DNA of 64,000 bases from Xestospongia muta (Eukaryota; Porifera; Demospongiae; Haplosclerida; Petrosiidae), in contig OY848930.1 of assembly GCA_963693285.1 (NCBI GenBank), forward strand, positions 1,116,001 to 1,180,000, given 5' to 3'. Below the pieces are notes generated by a model, which saw nothing but the letters and a program-made list of their open reading frames with translations, was not told the DNA's origin and did no database searches. The stretch's first letter is position 1, and every line of letters begins with the position of its first letter. Shown piece after piece: positions 42,858-53,725 of this stretch. Both the position numbers and the translations under genes were made by a program.

Positions 42858-43424
42858 TCAGGGGAGTAGGAACCAGGGGGGCAAGAGGGCTTAGAGGGGC
42901 CTAGGCTCTCCCAACTTTTCAAAAGGGGGGCCTTGCCCCCTGTAATTATTATAAAAACATGTACCATGTTGATTACAACAACAATTGATGAGCTCAAGCA
43001 TGAATCACAAAGAAATGTGTAAATTTACACATTTCTTTGTGATTCATATGTTGAATGCTTGCATACGGACATTGCAAAGGCTACGGACAGATGATGAGTT
43101 TGAAAGGTTTTCAAACATGTAAAACCGGAAGCATCCAATCACTGAATGTTTTGAGAGATAAGACGGATAAATTAGATGATAAGAATATTGCCAAGGAATT
43201 CACTGAAAGAAATAAATGATGTAAAAACTACTTTGGACAATTTTAACTGTATGTTTGTTTTAATTATTGTATTAAAAAACATTTCCATGTTGCTGGTCAG
43301 AGAGAATAGCATGCACTCAAAAATGCTTAAAAAAGCACTAATCAAAATATAGTGCATAGTTTGCTCTAACATCACCATGTAGGGTTGTGTCCTCTCTATG
43401 AATTTCATCTTCCTACTCCCCTGA
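42858..43424. mobile_element. Nested foldback element inside the MITE
   Basis: TCAGGGGAGTAGGAA at 42858-42872 and its exact inverse at 43410-43424 bound 567 bp. Inside is a perfect 48-bp palindrome (43000-43047; arms of 24 nt, centre AAATTT). The CAGGGG ends resemble hAT termini. No clear target duplication is seen, so the exact boundaries are uncertain. Confidence 0.65.
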
Positions 43425-43429
43425 GTAGT

Positions 43430-43585
43430 AGTTGTTGGTATTACTGGTAGTGTAGGTAATACTGGTATTATAGGTAACACTATTATTGTAGATAATACTG
43501 GTAGTGTAGGTAATACTGGTATTGTAGGTAATATTGGTAGTGTAGGTAATACTGGTATTATAGGTAGTACTGGTATTGTAGGCAA
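43430..43585. repeat. 18-bp minisatellite (GGTAATACTGGTATTGTA)
   Basis: About eight imperfect copies at the right end of the MITE. They produce a Pro-Thr-Ile-Leu-rich frame on the minus strand which is not a gene. Confidence 0.85.
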
Positions 43586-43783
43586 GTTATACCAAGAATC
43601 ACCCTAAATTAAAGAGTTAAACCAATTTGACAGTTTGATTGTATTACTGAGGTATACTCAATTGTCTACCAGTATCCTGTGGAGTAGAGTGTTGCACTGT
43701 ATATAGTGTATTAACAGGAACAAAAGGTAACTAAATATGTACAGCAAGTTGTCTTTTGATATAAGGGTTGTTTGTAGGTCAAT

Positions 43784-44701
43784 ATGATTGATATTTCTCA
43801 ATGGAGAGCTACTATTGGGTTATGGCATTGTCATCAGATACCATGTACCACTAAAACGACTCCTACCACTGATACCCCTGGATGGATAAAGTCACTATTG
43901 ATGTCAGGAGATGAGGGTGGTGGTACTTTGATATTATTTCTAGTTTTGTTTCTCTTACTTCTCCTTATTTTATCAGGTGATATTGAACTCAACCCTGGAC
44001 CTAAAACAGGTCAGTAAACATTAAAACATAATAACTGATGGGATGATGTTTCAATTTACTTTAATAGAGTTAACATCAAATAATGCTCTACAACTTCTTG
44101 TTAAGAGTGGTTTTATTGTTAAAGATAAATGGACTAAACTCACTAGTCTTCTAGGTATGTCACTGGAGGAGAGGAGACGACTCAAGACAATGGCCACCAG
44201 TGATCAGGACTTCCACTTTGCTTTAGAGGAAGGTTTACAATGGTGGATTACAAATGGTACTGCTCCTTGTTGGGAAGAACTCATCTCAGCTGTTAATTGT
44301 TGTGGTGATGTCGATGTAGCTACTACATTGAGAAGACAACTAGATATTAAAAATGAAGGTGTGTATAATATAAGCTTACTATACAATAGTACCTTAAACA
44401 AAATTCTAATTAAAAAGTCATCCTATAATTGTTTTGGAAGATATTGACTTCACATTGAAACACTAACTAGTATAATTAGCAGTAATGTCTGTAGATGACT
44501 ATAATTATAGAATGCTAGAAATATCAGCAGACAAGGAAAGTATAGAGAAACTTTGAGAATGATCACATCCATTGTCATAGCACTTGTGGTTAAGGTTAAT
44601 GAATTTGTTGATTACTATAAATGCATCAGTGGTTAAAGGATGCAGTTTAATTTCATTTGACACTTTGATTGTTGCAAACAATAAAATAATGAAAACAAAT
44701 A

Positions 44702-44742
<41 letters not shown>

Positions 44743-47700
44743 GTATACATATAAGGATAACACATAGTCCAAGATGATTATTGTACTGTCTGGCATGCTG
44801 CACATACCAGGCAGTAAAAATAATTATCAATGTATTATAATAGTTTAGTAAAGTACATAACAGTGTATCTTCCACATGATTTCAAGTAATGTATTGTAAA
44901 ACATAGCTGCAGCTCTGTTAAAGATATTAGAACTGACAATTATATAGCCTGATTATTATTTAATGTAGATTGTATTGGAATAGAAATGGTTAAAGCTTTA
45001 TGGATTAATGAACAGTGATATTATAGCATAAGCTAATTCTTCAGTTTCGGCTCTTTAATTTTTCATTCTAATTTCTTTTCTTTTATGAGAGCTCAAATTC
45101 AAAACACTGTTCAGTTTTGACTTCAGTATTGATTGAGTGTAACTATATTAGGATCAATTCAATAGTGGTCTATTTGTTTTTTGGGAGAAAAAGTTAGGTT
45201 TCTTAAGTGCTTTGAGGCTTTAAGCTTGCTTGTAAATTTCTTTGAAACAATCTAAAGGAATTACTATAACGTTTAGTACTTGATATGTATGTTAAAGAGT
45301 CAACTTAGCAAGAGGTAGTGCTAACTCGACAGTCCTACTTACCCTAAGCTCAATTATTATATCCTAAATTTATATAGACGTAGAAGACATTTCTGCTTCT
45401 TCAGGAGTAGCAGACTTATCAGTGGACAATCCACACCTAAAAAGTAAGTCAATATGCAAAGTTATCCTAAAATTTATATTGTTTTTTTCTTAGCCTCAAA
45501 ATGTCAAACAGAATTGAAAAGATTTGGAAGAGAAGAAGCAAAGGAGAAATTGCAGATTCTCATCAAAAATTTTAATGACTTGTTGAATGAAGTTGAGACA
45601 GAAATTATCAACAAATTGCAAAGTGGAAAAGAAGTCCTTTCAAACATTACAAACAATGTACAGTCTTTTGTTGATGTTGATCTCAGTGAAATCCAAGATG
45701 TCAATGAACTATTTAAAATGATTGATCCATACTATGATTTCATAGACTGTGAGCTTATTGTATTTCTGTCTGAGCAGTACACTACACCTGATATCTCACA
45801 ACGAGTAATAGATCTTTCTAAAGCAGCTATGGAGTTTCGTGAGTATGGATCTATAAAAACACTAAGAGAAGGCCTGAGAGAACTTTATATCACTCCTTTA
45901 AGAGACAACAAACAAGTACCCAATGTCATTATTAAATTAAACCAAGCTTGGGATAGAGTGGCTACAAAAGGATTATACAAACTATTTGAACACTTACTTC
46001 CATCAAACTATAAACAGTCTCTTCTAAAACTCATAACTATTCTTCCTGGCTCTGTCATTATCAAATACTTTGTAAATGAATCTCAAGCTAAGAGCATTGA
46101 ATCTAATGTGAAAAGAAAAACCCAATTTTTTTCTCTTATTGGAATATTTGAAATTGTAATCAACAATGAAGTTGTTGCCTTAAAGAGTGTAAAAAATTTT
46201 GATTTTGCATTACTTCATTCAGCAAAGATAGGCCACATTGAAGCTGTTCAGTTCCTTCTTGATGTTAGTGTTAATGTAAACTACTGCAATGAAAATAGAG
46301 AAACAAGCCTTACGATAGCCAGTCAAAATGGTCATTATCAAGTAGTAGAACTGCTACTCAAACAACATGCTGATCCTAATATTCGAAACAATAATGGAGC
46401 AACAGCCCTGTACAGAGCTAGTCGAAATGGTCATTATCAAGTGGTAGAACTGCTACTCAAACAACATGCTGATCCTAATATTCGAAACAATAATGGAGCA
46501 ACAGCCCTGTACATAGCTAGTGAAAATGGTCATTATCAAGTGGTAGAACTGCTACTCAAACAACATGCTGATCCTAATATTCGAAACAATAATGGAGCAA
46601 CAGCCCTGTATATCGCTAGTCAAAATGGTCATTATCAAGTGGTAGAACTGCTACTCAAACAACATGCTGATCCTAATATTCAAAACAATAATGGAGCAAC
46701 AGCCCTGTACATAGCTAGTGAAAATGGTCATTATCAAGTGGTAGAACTGCTACTCAAACATCAAGCTGATCCTAATATTCAAAACAATAAAGGAGAAACA
46801 GCCCTGTACATAGCCAGTGAAGAAGGTCATTATCAAGTGGTAGAACTGCTACTCAACCAACAAGTTGATCCTAATATTCAAAACAATAACGGAGCAACAG
46901 CCCTCTACATAGCCAGTGAAGAAGGTCATTATCTAGTGGTGGAACTGCTACTCAATCAACAAGCTGAACCTAATATCAAAGGAAAAGATAATTGGACTAC
47001 TGCACTAATGATAGCCAGTGAAAATGGTCATTATCAAGTGGTGGAATTGCTACTCAAACGTCAAGCTGATGCTAATATTCGAAACAATAATGGAGAAACA
47101 GCCCTCTACATAGCTAGCGAAAATGATCATTATCAAGTGGTGGAACTGCTACTCAACCAACAAGCTGATCCTAATATTCAAAACAATAACGGAGCAACAG
47201 CCCTCCACATAGCCAGTGAAGAAGGTCATTATCTAGTGGTGGAACTGCTACTCAATCAACAAGCTGATCCTAATATCAAAGAAAAAGATAATTGGACTAC
47301 TGCACTAATGATAGCCAGTGAAAATGGTCATTATCAAGTGGTGGAATTGCTACTCAAACGTCAAGCTGATGCTAATATTCGAAACAATAATGGAGAAACA
47401 GCCCTCTACATAGCTAGCAAAAATGATCATTATCAAGTGGTGGAACTGCTACTCAACCAACAAGCTGATCCTAATATTCGAAACAATAATGGAGCAACAG
47501 CCATCTACATAGCCAGTAGAAAAGGTCATTATCAAGTGGTGGAATTGCTACTCAAACATCAAGCTGATCCTAATATCCAAAGGTATAATGGAGCAACAGC
47601 CCTCTACATAGCCAGTAAAAAAGGTCATTATCAAGTGGTGGAACTGCTACTCAACCAACGAGCTGATCCTAATATTCAAAGCAATAACGGAGCAACAGCC

Positions 47701-50700
47701 CTCTACATAGCCAGTGAAGAAGGTCATTATCAAGTGGTGGAACTGCTACTCAAACATCAAGCTGATCCTAATATTCAAAGCAATAATGGAGTAACAGCCC
47801 TCTACATAGCCAGTGAAGAAGGTCAATATCGAGTGGTGGAACTGCTACTCAACCAACAAGCTGATCCTAATATTCGAAACAATAATGGAGCAAAAGCCCT
47901 GTACATAGCCAGTAAAAAAGGACATTATCAAGTGGTGGAACTGCTACTCAACCAACAAGCTGATCTTAATATCAAAGATAAAGAAGATTGGACCACATTG
48001 ATGATAGCCAGTGAAAATGGTCATTATCAAGTGGTGGAATTGCTACTCAAACATCAAGCTGATCCTAATATTCAAAGCAATAACGGAGCAACAGCCCTCT
48101 ACATAGCCAGTGAAGAAGGTCATTATCAAGTGGTGGAACTGCTACTCAACCAACAAGCTGATCCTAATATTCAAAGCAATAATGGAGCAACAGCCCTCTA
48201 CATAGCCAGTGAAGAAGGTCATTATCTAGTGGTGGAACTGCTACTCAACCAACAAGCTGATCCTAATATCAAAGAAAAAGAAGGTTGGACTGCACTGATG
48301 ATAGCCAGTGAAAATGGTCATTATCAAGTGGTGGAATTGCTACTCAAACATCAAGCTGATCCTAATATTCAAAGCAATAATGGAGTAACAGCCCTCTACA
48401 TAGCCAGTGAAGAAGGTCAATATCGAGTGGTGGAACTGCTACTCAACCAACAAGCTGATCCTAATATTCGAAACAATAACGGAGCAAAAGCCCTGTACAT
48501 AGCCAGTAAAAAAGGACATTATCAAGTGGTGGAACTGCTACTCAACCAACAAGCTGATCTTAATATCAAAGATAAAGAAGATTGGACCACATTGATGATA
48601 GCCAGTGAAAATGGTCATTATCAAGTGGTGGAATTGCTACTCAAACATCAAGCTGATCCTAATATTCAAAGCAATGACGGAGCAACAGCCCTCTACATAG
48701 CCAGTGAAGAAGGTCATTATCAAGTGGTGGAACTGCTACTCAACCAACAAGCTGATCCTAATATCAAAGGAAAAGATAATTGGACTACTGCACTAATGAT
48801 AGCCAGTGAAAATGGTCATTATCAAGTGGTGGAATTGCTACTCAAATGTCAAGCTGATGCTAATATTCGAAACAATAATGGAGAAACAGCCCTCTACATA
48901 GCTAGCGAAAATGATCATTATCAAGTGGTGGAACTGCTACTCAACCAACAAGCTGATCCTAATATTCAAAACAATAACGGAGCAACAGCCCTCCACATAG
49001 CCAGTGAAGAAGGTCATTATCTAGTGGTGGAACTGCTACTCAATCAACAAGCTGATCCTAATATCAAAGGAAAAGATAATTGGACTACTGCACTAATGAT
49101 AGCCAGTGAAAATGGTCATTATCAAGTGGTGGAATTGCTACTCAAACGTCAAGCTGATGCTAATATTCGAAACAATAATGGAGAAACAGCCCTCTACATA
49201 GCTAGCGAAAATGATCATTATCAAGTGGTGGAACTGCTACTCAACCAACAAGCTGATCCTAATATTCGAAACAATAATGGAGCAACAGCCATCTACATAG
49301 CCAGTAGAAAAGGTCATTATCAAGTGGTGGAACTGCTACTCAACCAAGGAGCTGATCCTAATATTCAAAGCAATAACGGAGCAACAGCCCTCTACATAGC
49401 CAGTGAAGAAGGTCATTATCAAGTGGTGGAACTGCTACTCAAACATCAAGCTGATCCTAATATTCAAAGCAATAATGGAGTAACAGCCCTCTACATAGCC
49501 AGTGAAGAAGGTCAATATCGAGTGGTGGAACTGCTACTCAACCAACAAGCTGATCCTAATATTCGAAACAATAACGGAGCAAAAGCCCTGTACATAGCCA
49601 GTAAAAAAGGACATTATCAAGTGGTGGAACTGCTACTCAACCAACAAGCTGATCTTAATATCAAAGATAAAGAAGATTGGACCACATTGATGATAGCCAG
49701 TGAAAATGGTCATTATCAAGTGGTGGAATTGCTACTCAAACATCAAGCTGATCCTAATATTCAAAGCAATAACGGAGCAACAGCCCTCTACATAGCCAGT
49801 GAAGAAGGTCATTATCAAGTGGTGGAACTGCTACTCAACCAACAAGCTGATCCTAATATTCAAAGCAATAATGGAGCAACAGCCCTCTACATAGCCAGTG
49901 AAGAAGGTCATTATCAAGTGGTAGAACTGCTACTCAACCAACAAGCTGATCCTAATATCAAAGAAAAAGAAGGTTGGACTGCACTGATGATAGCCAGTGA
50001 AAATGGTCATTATCAAGTGGTGGAATTGCTACTCAAACATCAAGCTGATCCTAATATTCAAAGCAATAATGGAGTAACAGCCCTCTACATAGCCAGTGAA
50101 GAAGGTCAATATCGAGTGGTGGAACTGCTACTCAACCAACAAGCTGATCCTAATATTCGAAACAATAACGGAGCAAAAGCCCTGCACATAGCCAGTAAAA
50201 AAGGACATTATCAAGTGGTGGAACTGCTACTCAACCAACAAGCTGATCCTAATATTCAAAGCAATAATGGAGCAACAGCCCTCTACATAGCCAGTGAAGA
50301 AGGTCATTATCAAGTGGTGGAACTGCTACTCAACCAACAAGCTGATCCTAATATCAAAGAAAAAGAAGGTTGGACTGCACTGATGATAGCCAGTGAAAAT
50401 GGTCATTATCAAGTGGTGGAATTGCTACTCAAACATCAAGCTGATCCTAATATTCAAAGCAATAATGGAGTAACAGCCCTCTACATAGCCAGTGAAGAAG
50501 GTCAATATCGAGTGGTGGAACTGCTACTCAACCAACAAGCTGATTCTAATATTCAAAACAATAATGGAGCAACAGCCTTGTACATCGCCAGTGAAAAAGG
50601 TCATTATCAAGTGATGGAACTGCTACTCAACCAACAAGCTAATTCTAATATCAAAGAAAAAGAAGATTGGACCACACTGAAGATAGCCAGTCAAAATGGT

Positions 50701-50712
50701 TATTACACTTAA
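43784..50712 (+). CDS. Gene A: 2A-signal, Death domain, conserved module, about 45 ankyrin repeats
   Basis: Exons: 43784-44009, 44068-44358, 45378-45443, 45494-50712; 1933 aa. Residues 1-76 hold a hydrophobic segment (about 49-63) running straight into SGDIELNPGP, a 2A ribosome-skipping motif. Residues 76-172 form a Death domain (WTKLTSLLGMSLEERRRL, CWEELISAV). A 22-aa linker follows, then a module of about 235 aa shared with genes B and C (YYDFIDCELIV, YTTPDIS, NVIIKLNQAWDRVATKGLY, SLLKLITILPGSVIIKYF) that I cannot assign to a named domain. From about residue 430 to the end come 33-aa ankyrin repeats (GATALYIASENGHYQVVELL type). All introns are phase 1. Protein-level role is inferred: a Death-fold receptor or adaptor with a repetitive binding surface. 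The ankyrin exon may be an alternative last exon (exons from 51045 on can replace it in frame). The copy number could be affected by assembly. Confidence 0.88.
43979..44002 (+). other. 2A (StopGo) motif DIELNPGP
   Basis: This is an exact match to the D-(V/I)-E-x-N-P-G-P consensus at which the ribosome omits the Gly-Pro bond and releases the upstream peptide (known for viral, retrotransposon and some animal-gene 2A sequences). It sits at residues 66-73 directly after the hydrophobic stretch. Predicted cleavage is between Gly72 and Pro73, just before the splice site at 44010. Confidence 0.8.
44359..45377. other. Intron 2 of gene A
   Basis: About 1 kb with an (AT)n run at about 44704-44742 and otherwise no recognisable content. 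Confidence 0.7.
46295..50700 (+). repeat. 99-bp coding tandem array with higher-order duplication
   Basis: About 45 ankyrin units of 33 codons (some 34 with KDNWTTALM). Units are nearly identical in DNA. A larger duplication of about 1.7-1.8 kb is visible: the block starting KGKDNWTTALM near 46978 recurs near 48766, one unit shorter, and the GVTALYIASEEGQYRV unit recurs at 47791/48385 and again at 49480/50074. Confidence 0.9.
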
Positions 50713-51044
50713 ATAATATCTGTGATCTATTGTTTCATTCTATACCTTTGCTATTATATAGGAATGATACAATTGCCATCCCTACTATCTTGGCTGCATT
50801 CTTTATATTGGTCTGATATTAGCCATCCCTTTTAGAAAATATTTTTATTTATTTGTATAATAATTATATAGCCTAACCACTATGTATTATATACTGCACA
50901 GTATTGTGTGACTTTAACAAAACAACTTTCAGGTTTCATCTGTTTACTGTATCTGTAGTACAGCAGTGCAACAAGTTGTACTATACAATTTTGTATCAGT
51001 GTAATACAGATTTTTATTCTTTAACTCACCTTTACTTTATATAG
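50713..51044. other. Gap between ankyrin exon and coiled-coil exon
   Basis: No start codon exon is seen. It contains the first of two diverged direct repeats (about 50872-50995 and 51370-51495, sharing GTTTCATCTGTTTA and CAAGTTGTACTATA), which flank the coiled-coil exon. Confidence 0.6.
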
Positions 51045-53693
51045 CAACTGAAAATGAATTACATTCACTATTGAAAGAGAAACAACGAGAAGTAAAGACA
51101 CTTACTGAAAAAAATGCATTATTGAATTCACAACTACAAGAAAAAGAAGAGACAATCAGTGAACAAACTACAGGTACATTTGTTATTTTGAATACTAGTA
51201 CTCATTGAAGTTGACTACACACTTGTCATATATTTATGTTTCCATTTTAAGTTCTCACAAGAATACATGTTTTATGTTAAAGTATAAATTTGACATGATG
51301 ATGCTATATCCAATACAGTAGCACTAGTATGACATTATGCTATAACCAAATACAATTATAGCATAAACCAGCATGTACTATATACTACGCATATACAGTA
51401 TTCTGTGTGACTAACGTAACAAAACTTTAAGGCTTCATCTGTTTAATTTACTGTATCTGCAATATAGCAGTGCTTCAAGTTGTACTATATAATTATACTT
51501 AAGATGGAAATATATCATATCTTAGTTAATATGCTGTTATCATTAGAACTCAAGTCTCTTGTTTCAAAACATGAAGAAGAGATGGAAGAATATCAAAAAC
51601 AGATATTAGACTTAAAAGAAAGTAAGACAAAATTCTTTCTTATATAAATGTATCATTTACAAACTCAGAATTAAATGCACAATGTAAAATATCACATGGT
51701 AAAACTCTTGAGTTAGAAAACCTTTATCGGAAAGAATTACTGACTGATAAGATGGAAATACCAAAGTCTTCCAAAGATATTAAGAGACCACTAGTCCAAT
51801 CAGGTTAGTTAAATACACTGTATCTATAACAACAATATAAAAGTGTCTTTATATTATATTATGAAGTGTTTTCATTTGTACCAGATATTGACTCCACTCT
51901 TTCAAAACTGGAGGTAGTTCTTCAACCAATAAAAGAAGATTGGGAGCAGTTAGGAATATCACTTGGTGTAAATCAGTCTGAACTGTCATTAATAAAATCT
52001 AAGCCAGGAGACTCTACAGACTACATGAGCTGTCTCCTAGAGAAATGGAGTGTGGAAGGAGGACAGTTACAAGATCTTGAGAAGGGACTGGTATCTATTG
52101 GAAAGAAGGATATGATCTCTGGTATGTTAACATTTAAAAACTCAAGAATAAAGGAGTCATTGCATAATATGTACTTGATACTTAGACTCATAGTAAATAT
52201 TATAGACCAATGACAACTACCTATACACATATAGGTTTACATCAGATGATGGGAGTACCTATTGATGTCATGTCAAATATACAAACACCACATGACAGTA
52301 AGTGAATAAATATAATCTTCATCTATATAGCAGCAGAGATACCATGTATATGTCCTTATTTCACATGACAGGTACTGCCCAGTATCTTTCAAAAGTTGAA
52401 GTAGTTCTTGAACCAGTACAAGAGGATTGGGAGCAGTTAGGAATATCACTTGGTGTAGATCAGTCTGTATTGTCATTAATAAAATCTACACCAGGAGATT
52501 CTACAGAATACATGAAGCAACTCCTAGAGAGGTTGAGTATAGAGGGAAGACAGTTACAGGATCTTGAGAAGGGACTGGTATCTATTGGAAGGAAGGATGT
52601 GATCTCTGGTATGTTGTGATCTCTAGTATATATAAGTTGAATAGATAACAGTAATTACCATGTACTTTAATTAATATTAATCATTTGACAAAGAAGTTAA
52701 GGTTGATACAAATCAATCTTTTCACACTCATTTTGTTAAGCATTACAACATTTGTAATCAAACAATACCAATATTACTTTATAGGCTTATATAAAATGAT
52801 TGAGATGAAAGAGGATGTACCTATAACTAGCCCCTCTAATGTTAAATCAGATATGCCAACATCGGATGAGAGTAAGTGAATAATGAAGTGTCATATAAAT
52901 GTTGAGAATGGTCCATTAAGTACTTATTTTCTTTTATTTAGAACCACTTGAGGAGACTGTGACGGAGTCAATTATTTCTTTAATATTTAAAAAGGATGTA
53001 GCTGTCCAATTTAACTCTCTTGTTGCAATAAATGGTACTGGCAATATTGTAGTTAAATGTCATTTAATTGTTATTATTTCAGATACACTTCGTGGTGTGC
53101 ATGTAGGAGACAAGAAGATGTTTACAATTCAAGGAGATTATCCTCAATCTTTCAGCTGGGATGAGTATGGTGTAAGAATTGATGTTCCTAAAGGCACTTT
53201 GTCTTCAACAGATACTAGTGACATTGCTATAGTAGCACTGGTTGGTGGACATTTTCAATTACCAGAAGACAGTGAACTCATTAGCATTGTATATGCTATA
53301 TCTGTCTCTAAGCCACTACAACGAGAAGTCAAATTAGAGATTCAACACTGTGCATGTCTAGTTACTGAAGATCATACTAGCTATCTGAGTTTTGTTACAG
53401 CTCCTTTTGACCAACCAGTGCTCCCTTACCAGTTCCAACAAGAAGATGGAGGGCAATTCTTTCTTGGTAACCAATACGGCAGCATCTCTCTATCACAGTT
53501 CTCTTTCAAGGCTATTGCTAAATTTTTCAGAAGAATTTTTCGAAGACCAAGGAGAGATGATAATACATCACACATGGAGACAGTTCCACCTAATGAATCA
53601 AACATCACTACTCAACCTGGTTCACAAGTAACTGGATCATCCTTAACATCACAGCCATCTCTTTCTACTAGTGATGCTGAAGCAATTACAGGT

Positions 53694-53725
<32 letters not shown>

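Larger units (their letters stand above)
42759..43604. mobile_element. MITE with 8-bp target duplication, 846 bp
   Basis: The ends GGGTGGTTCTTAGTGTAACT and AGTTATACCAAGAATCACCC are inverted copies, flanked by perfect direct repeats TAAATTAA (42751-42758 and 43605-43612). An 8-bp duplication fits hAT-type insertion. The ends match the element at 9379-9561. No transposase is present. The interior carries a second foldback element and an 18-bp minisatellite. Confidence 0.85.

Noticed and set aside
43172..43585. 137-aa Pro-Thr-Ile-Leu repeat frame on the minus strand
   Set aside because: It is an 18-bp minisatellite inside a MITE, not a gene.
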